In this document: positions 1-9,197 of the stretch, in pieces
Layout of the letters: every line of letters starts with the position of its first letter
Position numbering within the stretch: the first letter of the stretch is position 1
NCBI RefSeq assembly: GCF_019710635.1
Contig: NZ_JAIFZS010000008.1
Span: 1 to 64,000 of the forward strand
Length of the DNA stretch: 64,000 nucleotides
Origin: Mycolicibacterium xanthum
Lineage (GTDB): Bacteria; Actinomycetota; Actinomycetes; Mycobacteriales; Mycobacteriaceae
Reading direction: 5' to 3'
Made by a program: the position numbers and the translations under genes
The notes under the pieces: generated by a model
What the model saw: only the letters and a program-made list of their open reading frames with translations
Told to the model about the DNA's origin: nothing
Database searches by the model: none

Positions 1-75
1 TTCGACGAGGAGATGCAGCTGATGGGCGACGTGTCCTACTACAACCTGCACAGGCCGTACCTGGTGTCCGGGTAG
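1..75 (+). CDS. 3' end of an unidentified protein (partial)
   Basis: The first 24 codons of the window form an open frame ending at TAG (73-75). The visible C-terminus includes MGDVSYYNLHRPYLVSG. The rest of the gene lies outside the window and I do not recognise the family from so short a tail. It converges on the minus-strand PE-PPE-domain gene that follows. Confidence 0.5.
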   Translation, partial: FDEEMQLMGDVSYYNLHRPYLVSG

Positions 76-158
76 AACTCGGTGTGGGTCAGCGCATCAA
101 AACGAGCCGGCCCGCAAATCTCCCACCCCGACCACGATCTTGTCGACGGCGGGTTTGG

Positions 159-1631
159 CTAGTCGTCGCTGTCGCGGTCGGCGTCGGATGTATCCCTTGT
201 GGGCTGTGCGGCGGGTTCGTCACCGGATTCCCCGGTGGGGTTGCGGGGTTTGTCGTTGCCGGAGGAGACCTCGGGTTGGCCGTAGGCGAAGTCGGCCTCA
301 GGCTGCTCGTTGCCGGAGGCGACCTCGTGTTGGTCGTCGTCGGCGGCCGTGTCGTCGGCCTCGTCGACATCCTCGAAGTCGTGGCTGCCGTGGACGCTAT
401 CGTCGTCCGAACCATCGTGCCGCGGGTCGGCCTGCCGCCGAGGCGAAGAGGTCGCCTCGCCAGGTCCGATCTCGTCGCCACTGGGCTCGTCGGTCACTGC
501 CGCTTTAATGGTCTCGACGGGTGCGGGGTCCGAGCCAACCATATCGGCTGACAACGCTTCCAGGACTTCGTGGATCGCCCCGGGAACCTTGGACACCGTC
601 GTCGCGATCTCGCCGGGCGACGGCATCAGTCGTGCCGGCCGGTACTGGCTCGGGTCGGACGGGATCGGGTTGCCGCCGTAGTAGGCGGATTCCACGACCA
701 GCTTCAAGATCGGTTCGGAGACATCGGCGATCACCCCGCCGAACGGGACGACGTCGCGGATCAACCGCGCCAACGGAAGTTCCTCGACGGTGTAGGTGAC
801 GTAGGTGGTGTTGCCCCGTCTGGTCACATAGGCGACCACCCGATCGCCCTCGGGGACCTCGCAGCGTGCGTCGTCGCAGGGCAGGGCGGCGGCTCCGTTG
901 GCGAGGACCGCGCAGGTGTTCGCGCCGCCGCAGGTCACCGTCGGATTGCCGTCGACGTCAACCGGCAGATCGATCTGGTCCTGGTCCCGGTACACGTACA
1001 GGTAGGCGACCAGCGCATTGACATGGGCGACGATGTTGAGCAGGTCGGCAGGGGCATTGGAGTTGTAGTTGTACTGGTAGGCGATGTCGACGACGTTTTT
1101 GGCAGCGGTGTCCGTCGGCGACGGGAACGGGTTCACCCCGATCAGCGCGAACAGCGGATATCGAGTGCCGAACCCGCCGTCGGGTCGCGAGACGTTGTTG
1201 TCGAGGATGAAAAGCGTCTTGGGTAGCGCCGGGTCGCTGTTCCTGTCCATTCGGCTCAGGACCAGGCTGCTGTTCGCGGCCCCCCAGCCGGATGACAGCA
1301 CCGCGTTGTCCTCACCCGAATGTGCCTGCAGCGCGGCGTCGATGCCGGTGGTCCACGCCCAGAAGTTGACGCCCACCAGGTCAGGGCCCGGTTGACCGGT
1401 CGGGTTGTAGGGCGCCTGATTGAACTTGCCGCCGAAGAAGTTCTCGTTGCCCGAGCCGTCGGGATGGGTGGAGCTGCCGACGACGATCAGCGCCGTCAGG
1501 TCGACCAGCGAGCCGGTTATCGCCGCAGGCTGCGTCGCTGCGACGCCGCCCACGGTTGCCGCCAGGCCCAGAGCCGCCGCGCCCACGGCCGATCTGCGTG
1601 CCCGCTTATGGCGATGACGAGCTTTGCCCAT
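159..1631 (-). CDS. Secreted PE-PPE-domain (alpha/beta hydrolase-like) protein
   Basis: 490 residues. The N-terminus is basic (MGKARHRHKRARR) and followed by an Ala/Gly-rich hydrophobic segment ending near TQPAA, which fits a signal peptide. Residues about 40-330 (start LTALIVVGSSTHPDGSG, then QAPYNPTGQPGPDLVGVNFW and a NIVAHVNALVAYLYVYRDQ region) resemble the PE-PPE domain, a serine-hydrolase fold that in mycobacteria also occurs without an N-terminal PE or PPE module, as here. The last roughly 110 residues are an acidic, low-complexity tail (EVASGNEQPEADFAYGQPEV and similar), probably disordered. No PE or PPE motif is present, so this is not a classical PE/PPE family member. Substrate unknown; members of this family have been linked to cell-envelope lipid chemistry. 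Confidence 0.75.
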   Translation of the reverse strand: MGKARHRHKRARRSAVGAAALGLAATVGGVAATQPAAITGSLVDLTALIVVGSSTHPDGSGNENFFGGKFNQAPYNPTGQPGPDLVGVNFWAWTTGIDAALQAHSGEDNAVLSSGWGAANSSLVLSRMDRNSDPALPKTLFILDNNVSRPDGGFGTRYPLFALIGVNPFPSPTDTAAKNVVDIAYQYNYNSNAPADLLNIVAHVNALVAYLYVYRDQDQIDLPVDVDGNPTVTCGGANTCAVLANGAAALPCDDARCEVPEGDRVVAYVTRRGNTTYVTYTVEELPLARLIRDVVPFGGVIADVSEPILKLVVESAYYGGNPIPSDPSQYRPARLMPSPGEIATTVSKVPGAIHEVLEALSADMVGSDPAPVETIKAAVTDEPSGDEIGPGEATSSPRRQADPRHDGSDDDSVHGSHDFEDVDEADDTAADDDQHEVASGNEQPEADFAYGQPEVSSGNDKPRNPTGESGDEPAAQPTRDTSDADRDSDD

Positions 1632-1886
1632 GCCGACGATCTCCCCCTGGTAGGTGGGATTGCACAGTATCCGGCAGGGCCCATTTTGGCGAGTCTCAGG
1701 CGATGGGTGGGATGCGGATTCGCCGTTGGATGCAATGACGGGAGACCGGTTCAGCGATCTGCAGCGCCGTCGGCTAACATTTGCTGTGCTCGACGCCGTG
1801 GGCCGGATCGGCGGCCCACGGCGGCATGGCGCTGCGGCAGGAGATTTGGTTGCTGGTCTCCGTGTCTGCGCATCCCGCCCCGGATG

Positions 1887-3671
1887 TCAGGAGCGGTTGT
1901 GATGCTGGTCGGTCAGAGCCTCACCGAGTGGGTCGACCGGTTCGGCCACGGTCAGCTCGCCGGTCAGCTCGTGGACCTTCACGGTGTCGACATCGACGTG
2001 GTGGACGGCCACCAGGCCGACCAGCGTCGAAGATATCTCGCTGAATCCCTGCTCGCCGTCCGTCGTGGTCGCCGCTCTGTACTCGGCCGGCGAGGACACC
2101 TTCAGGAACTGCGGCGTGGTCGCCAGGTCGTATCGGAACGCCCGGATCATCGCCACGCACGCCGCGACCATCACCAGCGAGAACGGCGCCGCCGTCGCGA
2201 TCGACGCGGTCTGCAGCGCGGTGAGCGAGCCGGCTCCGCCGACCACCAGCAGCACCGCGGCGGCCAGGCCCTCGAGCAGACACCAGTACACCCGGCTGGC
2301 CTTGGGCGGATCCAGCTCGCCACCCGCGGAGAGGATGTCGACCACCAGCGACCCGGAGTCAGACGACGTGACGAAGAAGAACACGATCACAAAGATGGCG
2401 ATGACGCTTGTGATCACCCCGATCGGCAGCCCCCCGAGCAACCGGAACAGCGAGGTGCTCGCGTCCACGGCGCCCTCGACCAGCATGTCGCCCTGATCGC
2501 GCTGACGCAGGATGGCCGAGTCGCCGAAGATGGTGAACCACAGCGTGCCGATGACCGTCGGCGCCAAGAGCACACCGCCGACGAACTGCCTGATCGTGCG
2601 GCCACGGGAGATTCGCGCGATGAACATCCCGACGAACGGCGCCCAGCTGACCCACCAGCCCCAGTAGAAGATCGTCCAGCTGCCGAGCCACGCACCGTCG
2701 GTGAATGGGCCGGTGCGCAGCATCAACTGCGGCATGAAGGTGACGTAGTTGCCGAGGTTCTGAACCCAGGCCTGCAGAAGGAACAACGTCGGCCCGAGCA
2801 GCAGCACGAATGCGGTCAGGCCGGCGGCCAGCGCCATGTTGATGTTCGACAGCCACTTGATGCCGCGGTCGACCCCGAGGACCACCGACGCGGTGGCGAT
2901 CATCGTGATCACCGTGATCATCCCGATGATCCACCAGTTGTTGACGGTGATCCAGCCCAGAAACTGCAACCCCGCCGCGATCTGGGTGATCCCGAACCCG
3001 AGAGAGGTGGCCACGCCGAAGAGCGTTCCGACGATCGCCACCACGTCGACGGTGTGCCCGATCCAGCCTTCGACACGTTGGCGGCCGATCAGCGGTTCGA
3101 GCAGCCAGCGCACCGACAACGGCCGACCGCGGCGATACGTCATGTACGCCATGCCCAAACCGACGACGACGTAGATCGCCCAGGCGTGCAGCCCCCAGTG
3201 GAAGAAGGTGATGGACAGGGCCTCGTTCGCGGCGTCGTCGGTGGAGCCCTCGATGCCCAGGCCCGGGGGCGGGTTGACGTAGTGGGTGAGGGGTTCGGCC
3301 ACGCCGTAGAACACCAGGCCGATGCCCATCCCGGCGCTGAACAGCATCGCCAGCCAGGCCCAGAAGCCGAACTCGGGCTTCTCCAGGTCCCGGCCGAGCC
3401 GGATGGACCCGATGCGGGAGAACCCGCAGTACAGCGCGAAGACCACGAAACCGGTGATGACCAGCACGTACCACCAGCCGATGCCGCTGGTGATCACGCT
3501 GTTGAGGTTGCTGAAGGCATTCTTCGCGGTGGAGGAGAAGACCACCGAGAAGATGATCAGGGCGAAGATGACCAGCGAGGCAGGTATGAACACCGGCGCC
3601 TTCATGGCGCGCCATGCCGCTTTCAGCGGGCCCGGCCGGTCTTCGACACCGGGCTCTTTGTGGGTCGCCAC
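1887..3671 (-). CDS. BCCT-family betaine/carnitine/choline-type transporter
   Basis: 594 residues from the GTG at 3671, which has a GGGAGG ribosome site about 6 nt upstream; an ATG nine codons earlier is less likely. The protein has about 12 hydrophobic segments. The family signature is clear: GWWYVL, then FSAGMGIGLVFYGVAEPLTHY (Gly-rich sodium/substrate helix), FHWGLHAWAIYVVVGLGMAY (Trp-rich substrate box), and FFVTSSDSGSLVVD near the C-terminus. BCCT carriers import quaternary-ammonium osmolytes with sodium or protons across the plasma membrane. The next gene upstream on the same strand is a mechanosensitive channel, so the pair fits osmotic control, although a 146-bp gap separates them. 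Substrate cannot be assigned from sequence alone. Confidence 0.9.
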   Translation of the reverse strand: MATHKEPGVEDRPGPLKAAWRAMKAPVFIPASLVIFALIIFSVVFSSTAKNAFSNLNSVITSGIGWWYVLVITGFVVFALYCGFSRIGSIRLGRDLEKPEFGFWAWLAMLFSAGMGIGLVFYGVAEPLTHYVNPPPGLGIEGSTDDAANEALSITFFHWGLHAWAIYVVVGLGMAYMTYRRGRPLSVRWLLEPLIGRQRVEGWIGHTVDVVAIVGTLFGVATSLGFGITQIAAGLQFLGWITVNNWWIIGMITVITMIATASVVLGVDRGIKWLSNINMALAAGLTAFVLLLGPTLFLLQAWVQNLGNYVTFMPQLMLRTGPFTDGAWLGSWTIFYWGWWVSWAPFVGMFIARISRGRTIRQFVGGVLLAPTVIGTLWFTIFGDSAILRQRDQGDMLVEGAVDASTSLFRLLGGLPIGVITSVIAIFVIVFFFVTSSDSGSLVVDILSAGGELDPPKASRVYWCLLEGLAAAVLLVVGGAGSLTALQTASIATAAPFSLVMVAACVAMIRAFRYDLATTPQFLKVSSPAEYRAATTTDGEQGFSEISSTLVGLVAVHHVDVDTVKVHELTGELTVAEPVDPLGEALTDQHHNRS

Positions 3672-3817
3672 GGTGGCCTCCCTGTCATGGCATCGCATCG
3701 CGCGTGCCAGTGGTCATTGGTCAAGTTCCGTGCAGGGTCGTATCGGCCGACCTTACTCGCTCTGTCGCTGGTCAGCGACGCGTACGACGATGACGGGATC
3801 GAATGCGCGTCAGCTGC

Positions 3818-5218
3818 TCATCGTGTCTTCGTCGCCAGCAACTGGAGTGCTGCGGCACGGCGATCTTCGATGATGCGACCGAAATCCTCTAGCAGCAAGG
3901 GGTTCTCATCCACGAGTCGCTCGATGTATGCACGGTTGACGTGGACGACGGTGAGTTCATCGACGGCCCGGGCACATCCCGTCACCGGCTGTCGGGTCAA
4001 GGTGTTCTGTCCGACGAACGACCCTTCCGTCACCATGCCTACCGGCAGATCGGCGCCGGTGCCGTCGGTCACGGTGAGCTGGACCTGGCCCGACACGATG
4101 AACGTCATTCGCTCGGGCACCTCGCCGGCGCGCAGGACGAGTTCACCGGCGCCGTACCGCTCCAGCCGGCAGTGCTCCATCAGCGCCGCCTGGCCGTCGG
4201 GGGTGAGCTGAAGTGTCGGTGCGATGACCTGTTGCACCGCATCGGCCAGTTCCTCGGGGAGCGGGAGGATGTCCTCCGCTTCGTCGAGGTGCAGGCCGTC
4301 GCGCCGCGAGGCGTACCAGATCCACCGCAGGAAGGTGGATCTGGCCACCGAGTAGTCGGCCGCGGTGCGGAGTCTGATGCTGGTCCGGTACTCCAGGCCG
4401 CCCAGCGGAATCGCATACGGTGTGGAATTCGGATCGCGTTGCGGCAGATCGGCGGCGACCCTGGACAACATCTCACAGACCTGATCTGGCCGGTCGTCGA
4501 TGGTGAAGACGCTGGTCATTCTGAGCCTGTGCTTGCCCTGTGGGCGGCTCAGATTGGTGAACGAGGACTCTGCCAGGACGGAGTTGGGGGTGATCTGCAG
4601 TCCGTCGGCCGTCTCCAGGTGAACGGAGCGCCAGTTGACCTCGACGACCGCACCGCGCGCGGTCGGGGTCTCCAGCCAGTCGCCGATCTCGAACGGCTGC
4701 TCGAACAGCACCAGGAGGCCGGATATCACCTGCCCGACCGAATTCTGCAGCATCAGGCCGATGACGATCGACGTCACGCCCAGCGCGGTGAACAGGCCCT
4801 GGATGTCCGCGCCCCAGATGTTGGAGAAGACGAACGCCAGGCCGATGGCGATCAGTACCAATCGTGCGACGTCGACGAAGATCGCGGGGACGCGTCTGCG
4901 CCACGTGCCCTGGGGTGCGTTCTGGAACAGGGTGGCGTTGACTCCGGAGAGCAGCAGCACCAACACCACGAAGGCCAGCAGGGTTCCGATGAGCTTCGTC
5001 GGTGTGGCCTCTGCCGGGATCTCGCCGACCTGCACCATCAGCAACGCGATCGCGCCGATCGGCAGCACCCAGTTCCGCAGCAGCGTCACCGGACGGGCCA
5101 GGGAGCTTCCTTTGCGGCGGAGCGCCTGCTGCCATTCGGTGAGGATGATCAACCCCACCGGCAGACCGATCGCGATGCCGACCGCCCAGTAGAACCACGG
5201 CGATGCGAAGACGCTCAT
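3818..5218 (-). CDS. MscS-type channel with C-terminal cyclic-nucleotide-binding domain (bCNG family)
   Basis: 466 residues from ATG 5218; this ATG overlaps the TGA of the upstream cyclase gene (ATGA), so the two are translationally coupled. Four N-terminal membrane segments are followed by the MscS pore/beta signature (GLMLQNSVGQVISGLLVLFE, QPFEIGDWLE). Residues about 340-466 form a cyclic-nucleotide-binding fold (YGAGELVLRAGE...MTFIVSGQVQL). The phosphate-binding cassette is atypical: SFVGQNTLTRQPVTG stands where the family usually has FGE...PRxA, so the conserved Glu and Arg appear to be Gln and Val. The pair resembles M. tuberculosis Rv2434c/Rv2435c. Likely an inner-membrane channel responding to tension and possibly to a ligand made or sensed by its neighbour. 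Confidence 0.85.
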   Translation of the reverse strand: MSVFASPWFYWAVGIAIGLPVGLIILTEWQQALRRKGSSLARPVTLLRNWVLPIGAIALLMVQVGEIPAEATPTKLIGTLLAFVVLVLLLSGVNATLFQNAPQGTWRRRVPAIFVDVARLVLIAIGLAFVFSNIWGADIQGLFTALGVTSIVIGLMLQNSVGQVISGLLVLFEQPFEIGDWLETPTARGAVVEVNWRSVHLETADGLQITPNSVLAESSFTNLSRPQGKHRLRMTSVFTIDDRPDQVCEMLSRVAADLPQRDPNSTPYAIPLGGLEYRTSIRLRTAADYSVARSTFLRWIWYASRRDGLHLDEAEDILPLPEELADAVQQVIAPTLQLTPDGQAALMEHCRLERYGAGELVLRAGEVPERMTFIVSGQVQLTVTDGTGADLPVGMVTEGSFVGQNTLTRQPVTGCARAVDELTVVHVNRAYIERLVDENPLLLEDFGRIIEDRRAAALQLLATKTR

Positions 5219-7422
5219 CGGCCGCGTCCCGCAAGTTGCCAAACGGGTTGTTCTTCGCCGTCGACCGTGATCGAACCAGCCGCGGTGAAAGCCCCGGTGT
5301 CGTTGAGGCTCTTGCGGACCCGATCGGTGACGAAGATGCCGGGCTGTCCGGACTGCGGGGTTTCGCCCTTCACCTGATGGGCGATGTTGACCGCAGATCC
5401 CCAGAGGTCGTAGACGACTGTGGAGCGGCCGACCAGCCCGCTGCTGACCGGTCCGGCGTCGATGCCGGCCCGCACGCTCAGGGAGTTGCCGGTTTCTCTG
5501 CTGAACCGGTCGACGATGCGCTCGCACTCGAGGGCGAAGTCGACGGTGCGGCGGGCATTGTCCAGCCGTGGGACGGTGAGGCCACAGCTGGCCAGGTAGC
5601 CGTTGCGCACGGTGTGCACCCGCTCCATACCGAAATCTTCGGCGGCGGCATCGATCTGGCGAACCAGCTCATTGATCAGGGACAGGGACTCCTCGGCCGG
5701 CAGCTCGGCCTGCAGGCGGTCGAGTCCGATGATGTCGGCGAAGATCACGGATACGTTCTGGCGCTGCTGGGTGATGGTCTGCTCACCCTGCTGGAACCTC
5801 TCGGCGACGTTCTCGGGCATCAGCGAGTTCAAGAGCTTCTCGTAGGCGCTGCGTTGCGCGTCGAGCAGTTGCTCTTTGATGGTCAGGCTGCGGCTCATCT
5901 CGTTGAAGGCCTCCGTCAGGTCGCCGACCTCGTCGCGGGTGTCGACCGGAATGACGACGTCGTAGTCGCCGGCACTGATGCGGCGTGCCCCGGCCTCCAG
6001 CCGCCGGATCGGCCGGACGAAGAACGGCGCGAGGAAGATCGACAACAAGCACGCGACCACCACGATGCCCGTCGTCGACACGACCATCGTCCTGGTGAAC
6101 GACGCCTCACCTTCGAAGGCCTCCGCGGTGTCGATCTCGGCCACCAGCGACCAGTGCAGCCCCGCACCCTTCACCGATACCGGCGTGTAGGCCTGCAGTG
6201 CTTCCTGGCCGAGGTAGTCGGTGGTGATCATCGTCCCCGACTGCCCCTTCTGGGCAGCCCGGTTCGCCTCCTCGCCGGCGGGCTGCACGAGGGTTGTGCC
6301 GCCCAGACGGACGGCGGCCTCGGCCACGTCGGGTGGGGTGCCCGCCTCGGTCACAGCCGCCACGTATCGCTGCGGATCCTCCACGAACAGGCGGGAATCC
6401 GAGCGCATCAGCCCGTCAGGACCCACGAGAATGGTTTCGCCGGTCTCGCCCAGCCCCGCCTGTGCCCACTGCTCGTCGAAGGTCATCAGCCGATTGATCT
6501 TCGAGATCGGGAACTGCAGGGCGAGCACTCCGACCGTTCGCCCCCCGGGCGCGACGGGGGAGACCATCCAGGCGGTGGGACGGTTCCCGGCCGGTTGGTA
6601 GAGCTCGAAGTCGGTGAACGTGACGTTGTCGGCGGAGTTCGACGACAGGGCCTTCTCGTAGGCGCCGCGCAGATTGGACCCGCGGAACGGGCCGGTCAGG
6701 ATGTTGGTGCCGAGGTCGACGTTCTTGTCGGCGCAGTACACGACGTTGCCGCGGGTGTCCAACAGCAGCGCGTCCTCGAACTCGAACCGGTTGACGATCT
6801 CGGCGAAGAACCCCTGATAGCGCACGTTGGCCGCCGACCATGCGCTGCCGTCGCCGGCGTCGGCCATGATGAGTGCGGAGTCCCCGTCCTTGTGCCGGCT
6901 GGTGTAGTTCGCCTGCAGGTACCGCTGGGCGTTCGACGTCGGCAGCAGGGCGTCGGCGTCCACCGGCATCCCGGAATTCTGCTCGGTCGCCGCGGAGAAC
7001 CGTTCGTAGTAGTCGACGATCGACCGCGACTGGGCCGGGTCGATCGCCGAGTCGGCAAGCTCGTCGAACCCCGCGGTGAACTCGTCGACCGCACCGGCGA
7101 GGTTCGCGCCGTGGGTGTAGATGATCAGGGAGTTCTTCAGGTCGGTGAGCTGGCGTTCCAGTGCCTGGGACTGCGACTCGCGAATCTCGGTGAGCCGGTC
7201 GAACACTGACGACCGGATGGAAGTGCGGCCGGCCTGGAAGGCGACGACTCCGACGACCACTGCCGCCACGATGGTGTACAGCACCAGAACCACGATCAGC
7301 TTGGACTGGATGCTGACCAGCCCGCCCGGGCCGCGCCGTCGAAAACGGCTGAGGCGACTAGGCTTTTCCGGTTGCGGTGCGGGCGCTGGCTCCGATGGGT
7401 CCGGTTCGGACACGTCGGTCAT
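5215..7422 (-). CDS. Membrane receptor with HAMP and class III nucleotide-cyclase-like domain
   Basis: 735 residues from ATG 7422, preceded by GGAGGGG. Order: short Pro-rich cytoplasmic start; TM helix (residues about 35-60, VVLVLYTIVAAVVVGVVAF); an extracytoplasmic Cache-like sensor of about 370 residues; second TM (TGIVVVACLLSIFLAPFFV); HAMP (RPIRRLEAGARRISAGDYDV); and a cyclase domain at about 540-735 (VSVIFADIIGLDRLQ...YDLWGSAVNIAHQV). The first metal Asp (FAD) and the VN of the transition-state Asn are present. By eye, the substrate Lys is His, the second metal GD is RN (VHTVRNGYLA), and the usual Arg after VNxAx is Gln. It may therefore be catalytically weak or a receptor/pseudocyclase. 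It is coupled by an ATGA overlap to the MscS/CNBD gene. Confidence 0.85.
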   Translation of the reverse strand: MTDVSEPDPSEPAPAPQPEKPSRLSRFRRRGPGGLVSIQSKLIVVLVLYTIVAAVVVGVVAFQAGRTSIRSSVFDRLTEIRESQSQALERQLTDLKNSLIIYTHGANLAGAVDEFTAGFDELADSAIDPAQSRSIVDYYERFSAATEQNSGMPVDADALLPTSNAQRYLQANYTSRHKDGDSALIMADAGDGSAWSAANVRYQGFFAEIVNRFEFEDALLLDTRGNVVYCADKNVDLGTNILTGPFRGSNLRGAYEKALSSNSADNVTFTDFELYQPAGNRPTAWMVSPVAPGGRTVGVLALQFPISKINRLMTFDEQWAQAGLGETGETILVGPDGLMRSDSRLFVEDPQRYVAAVTEAGTPPDVAEAAVRLGGTTLVQPAGEEANRAAQKGQSGTMITTDYLGQEALQAYTPVSVKGAGLHWSLVAEIDTAEAFEGEASFTRTMVVSTTGIVVVACLLSIFLAPFFVRPIRRLEAGARRISAGDYDVVIPVDTRDEVGDLTEAFNEMSRSLTIKEQLLDAQRSAYEKLLNSLMPENVAERFQQGEQTITQQRQNVSVIFADIIGLDRLQAELPAEESLSLINELVRQIDAAAEDFGMERVHTVRNGYLASCGLTVPRLDNARRTVDFALECERIVDRFSRETGNSLSVRAGIDAGPVSSGLVGRSTVVYDLWGSAVNIAHQVKGETPQSGQPGIFVTDRVRKSLNDTGAFTAAGSITVDGEEQPVWQLAGRGR

Positions 7423-7551
7423 CGGCACCCCTCCGCCGTCAGCGCTGCAGGGCAGGCAGCGCCGCCGCATGATAACACTGGCTGTGACGATTGGGGTTTG
7501 TGTGCCAGATGACCACTCCGCGCGATTTCGGGTCTCGGGACGTCGCCGTTG

Positions 7552-7624
7552 CGCCCCCGGCAGGGATCGAACCTGCGACCAACCGCTTAGAAGGCGGTTG
7601 CTCTATCCGCTGAGCTACGGGGGC
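7552..7624 (-). tRNA. tRNA-Arg (anticodon TCT)
   Basis: The reverse complement folds as a 73-nt cloverleaf: acceptor GCCCCCG/CGGGGGC with discriminator G, D arm AGCTCAGCGGATAGAGC, anticodon stem ACCGC/GCGGT around loop CTTCTAA (anticodon TCT), and T arm with GGTTCGATCC. CCA is not encoded. It sits between the minus-strand cyclase gene and the plus-strand lipid operon. Confidence 0.97.
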
Positions 7625-7721
7625 AGTGCCGAGCAGTGTATCCCGCAGGCCGGACGTGACCGGTTCGTGAACGGCGACCAAAGCTGCTCCGCCGGCAGGG
7701 GTGACGACTAGCGTAGTCGCC

Positions 7722-9197
7722 ATGAGTAACGTGCCGGAACTGGACGCGGCCGGGCTGCCGGAGGAACTCAACGCACTCGACCAGATCCTGCATCGTGGCG
7801 AAGCCAATCCTCGCACCCGCTCGGGCATCATGACGATCGAGATTCTCGACACCACCCCGGACTGGGACCGGTTCCGCACCTGCTTCGACCACGCCTCCCG
7901 CAAGGTGCTGCGGCTGCGCCAGAAGGTGGTCACCCCGACGCTGCCCACGGCGGCCCCGCGCTGGGTCGTCGACCCGGACTTCAACCTGGACTTCCATCTG
8001 CGCCGCGTTCGCGTGCCGGAGCCGGGCACCTTCCGCCAGGTGATGGACATCGCCGAGGTGGCGGCGCAGTCACCGCTCGACATCTCCCGCCCGCTGTGGA
8101 CGGCAACCCTCATCGAGGGTATGGAGAACGGGCGGGCGGCGCTGATGGTGCATCTCAGCCACGCCGTGACCGACGGTGTCGGCAGCGTGGAGATGTTCGC
8201 CAACCTCTACGACCTCGAGCGCAACCCACCGGCGCAGCAGGCCCCGCCGCTGCCGATCCCGTCGGACCTGTCGCCCAACGACTTGATGCGCCGCGGGTTC
8301 AACCGTCTGCCCGGCACCGTGGTAGGTGGGGTGCGTGACGCGCTGTTCGGCGCCGCCCAGGCGGTCGGGCATGTGGTGCGCGACCCGGTGTCGAGGTTGG
8401 GCAGTGTCGTCGAATATGCGATGTCGGGCGCGCGGGTGATGGGCCCGGTGGCCGAACCGTCACCGCTGTTGCGTCGGCGCAGCCTGTCGTCGCGCAGCGA
8501 GGCGATCGACATCGAGTTCGGCGACCTGCACCGTGCGGCCAAGGCGGCGGGCGGCTCGATCAACGACGCCTACCTGGCCGGCGTGTGTGGGGCACTGCGG
8601 CTCTACCACCGGGCCAAGGGGGTGCCCATCGATGCACTGCCGATGGCGGTGCCGGTCAACCTGCGCTCGGAGGCGGATCCGGCCGGTGGCAACCGATTCG
8701 TCGGGGTGAACCTCGCCGCGCCCATCGGCCTGGCCGACCCGGAAGTCCGGATCAAGGACATCCGCTCCCAGATGACCCGCAAGCGTGACGAGCGTGCGCT
8801 GGACATGGTCGGTGCGATCGCGCCGATGGTCGGCCTGCTGCCCGACACCATGCTCGAGATCATCGCCGGTTCCATCGTCAATTCCGACGTGCAGGCCTCC
8901 AACGTGCCGGTGTATGCCGGCGATACGTTCATCGCCGGTGCAAAAGTGTTGCGGCAGTACGGAATCGGGCCTCTCCCTGGGGTGGCGATGATGGTTGTTC
9001 TGATCTCGCGCTCGGGGTTCTGCACGATCACCGCCCGCTACGACCGGGCCTCGATCACCGACCCGGACCTGTTCGCGCAGTGCCTGGCGGCCGGGTTCGA
9101 CGAGGTTTTGGCCCTGGGCGGGGACGGCCGCGTGCAGCCCGCGACGTTCGTCGCGCAGTCCCAGTCGCTCCCACTGAACGGAAGTGTCTCGCGATGA
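7722..9197 (+). CDS. WS/DGAT-family acyltransferase (wax ester/triacylglycerol synthase-like)
   Basis: 491 residues from ATG 7722. A GTG at 7701 is possible, but 491 residues fits my recollection of the M. tuberculosis Rv2484c length. The catalytic motif reads LSHAVTDGVGS, matching HHxxxDG except that the first His is Ser; the second, catalytic His and DG are intact. Further family landmarks are the N-terminal TRSGIMTIEIL strand, PLWTATLIEG, and the GGSINDAYLAGVCGAL (ND) and NRFVGVNLA segments. The family esterifies diacylglycerol or alcohols with acyl-CoA to make storage lipid. Its TGA overlaps the ATG of the following PlsC-type gene, and PlsB2 comes next, so the three genes form a glycerolipid operon. 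Confidence 0.9.
   Translation: MSNVPELDAAGLPEELNALDQILHRGEANPRTRSGIMTIEILDTTPDWDRFRTCFDHASRKVLRLRQKVVTPTLPTAAPRWVVDPDFNLDFHLRRVRVPEPGTFRQVMDIAEVAAQSPLDISRPLWTATLIEGMENGRAALMVHLSHAVTDGVGSVEMFANLYDLERNPPAQQAPPLPIPSDLSPNDLMRRGFNRLPGTVVGGVRDALFGAAQAVGHVVRDPVSRLGSVVEYAMSGARVMGPVAEPSPLLRRRSLSSRSEAIDIEFGDLHRAAKAAGGSINDAYLAGVCGALRLYHRAKGVPIDALPMAVPVNLRSEADPAGGNRFVGVNLAAPIGLADPEVRIKDIRSQMTRKRDERALDMVGAIAPMVGLLPDTMLEIIAGSIVNSDVQASNVPVYAGDTFIAGAKVLRQYGIGPLPGVAMMVVLISRSGFCTITARYDRASITDPDLFAQCLAAGFDEVLALGGDGRVQPATFVAQSQSLPLNGSVSR

Noticed and set aside
159..1631. Classical PE or PPE protein
   Set aside because: No PE/PPE N-terminal module; only the PE-PPE (hydrolase-like) domain is present behind a signal peptide.
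1320..4211. 963-codon plus-strand frame across the PE-PPE and BCCT genes
   Set aside because: Composition is dominated by Arg, Asp, Gly and His with no domains, and both real genes lie on the other strand with clear motifs.
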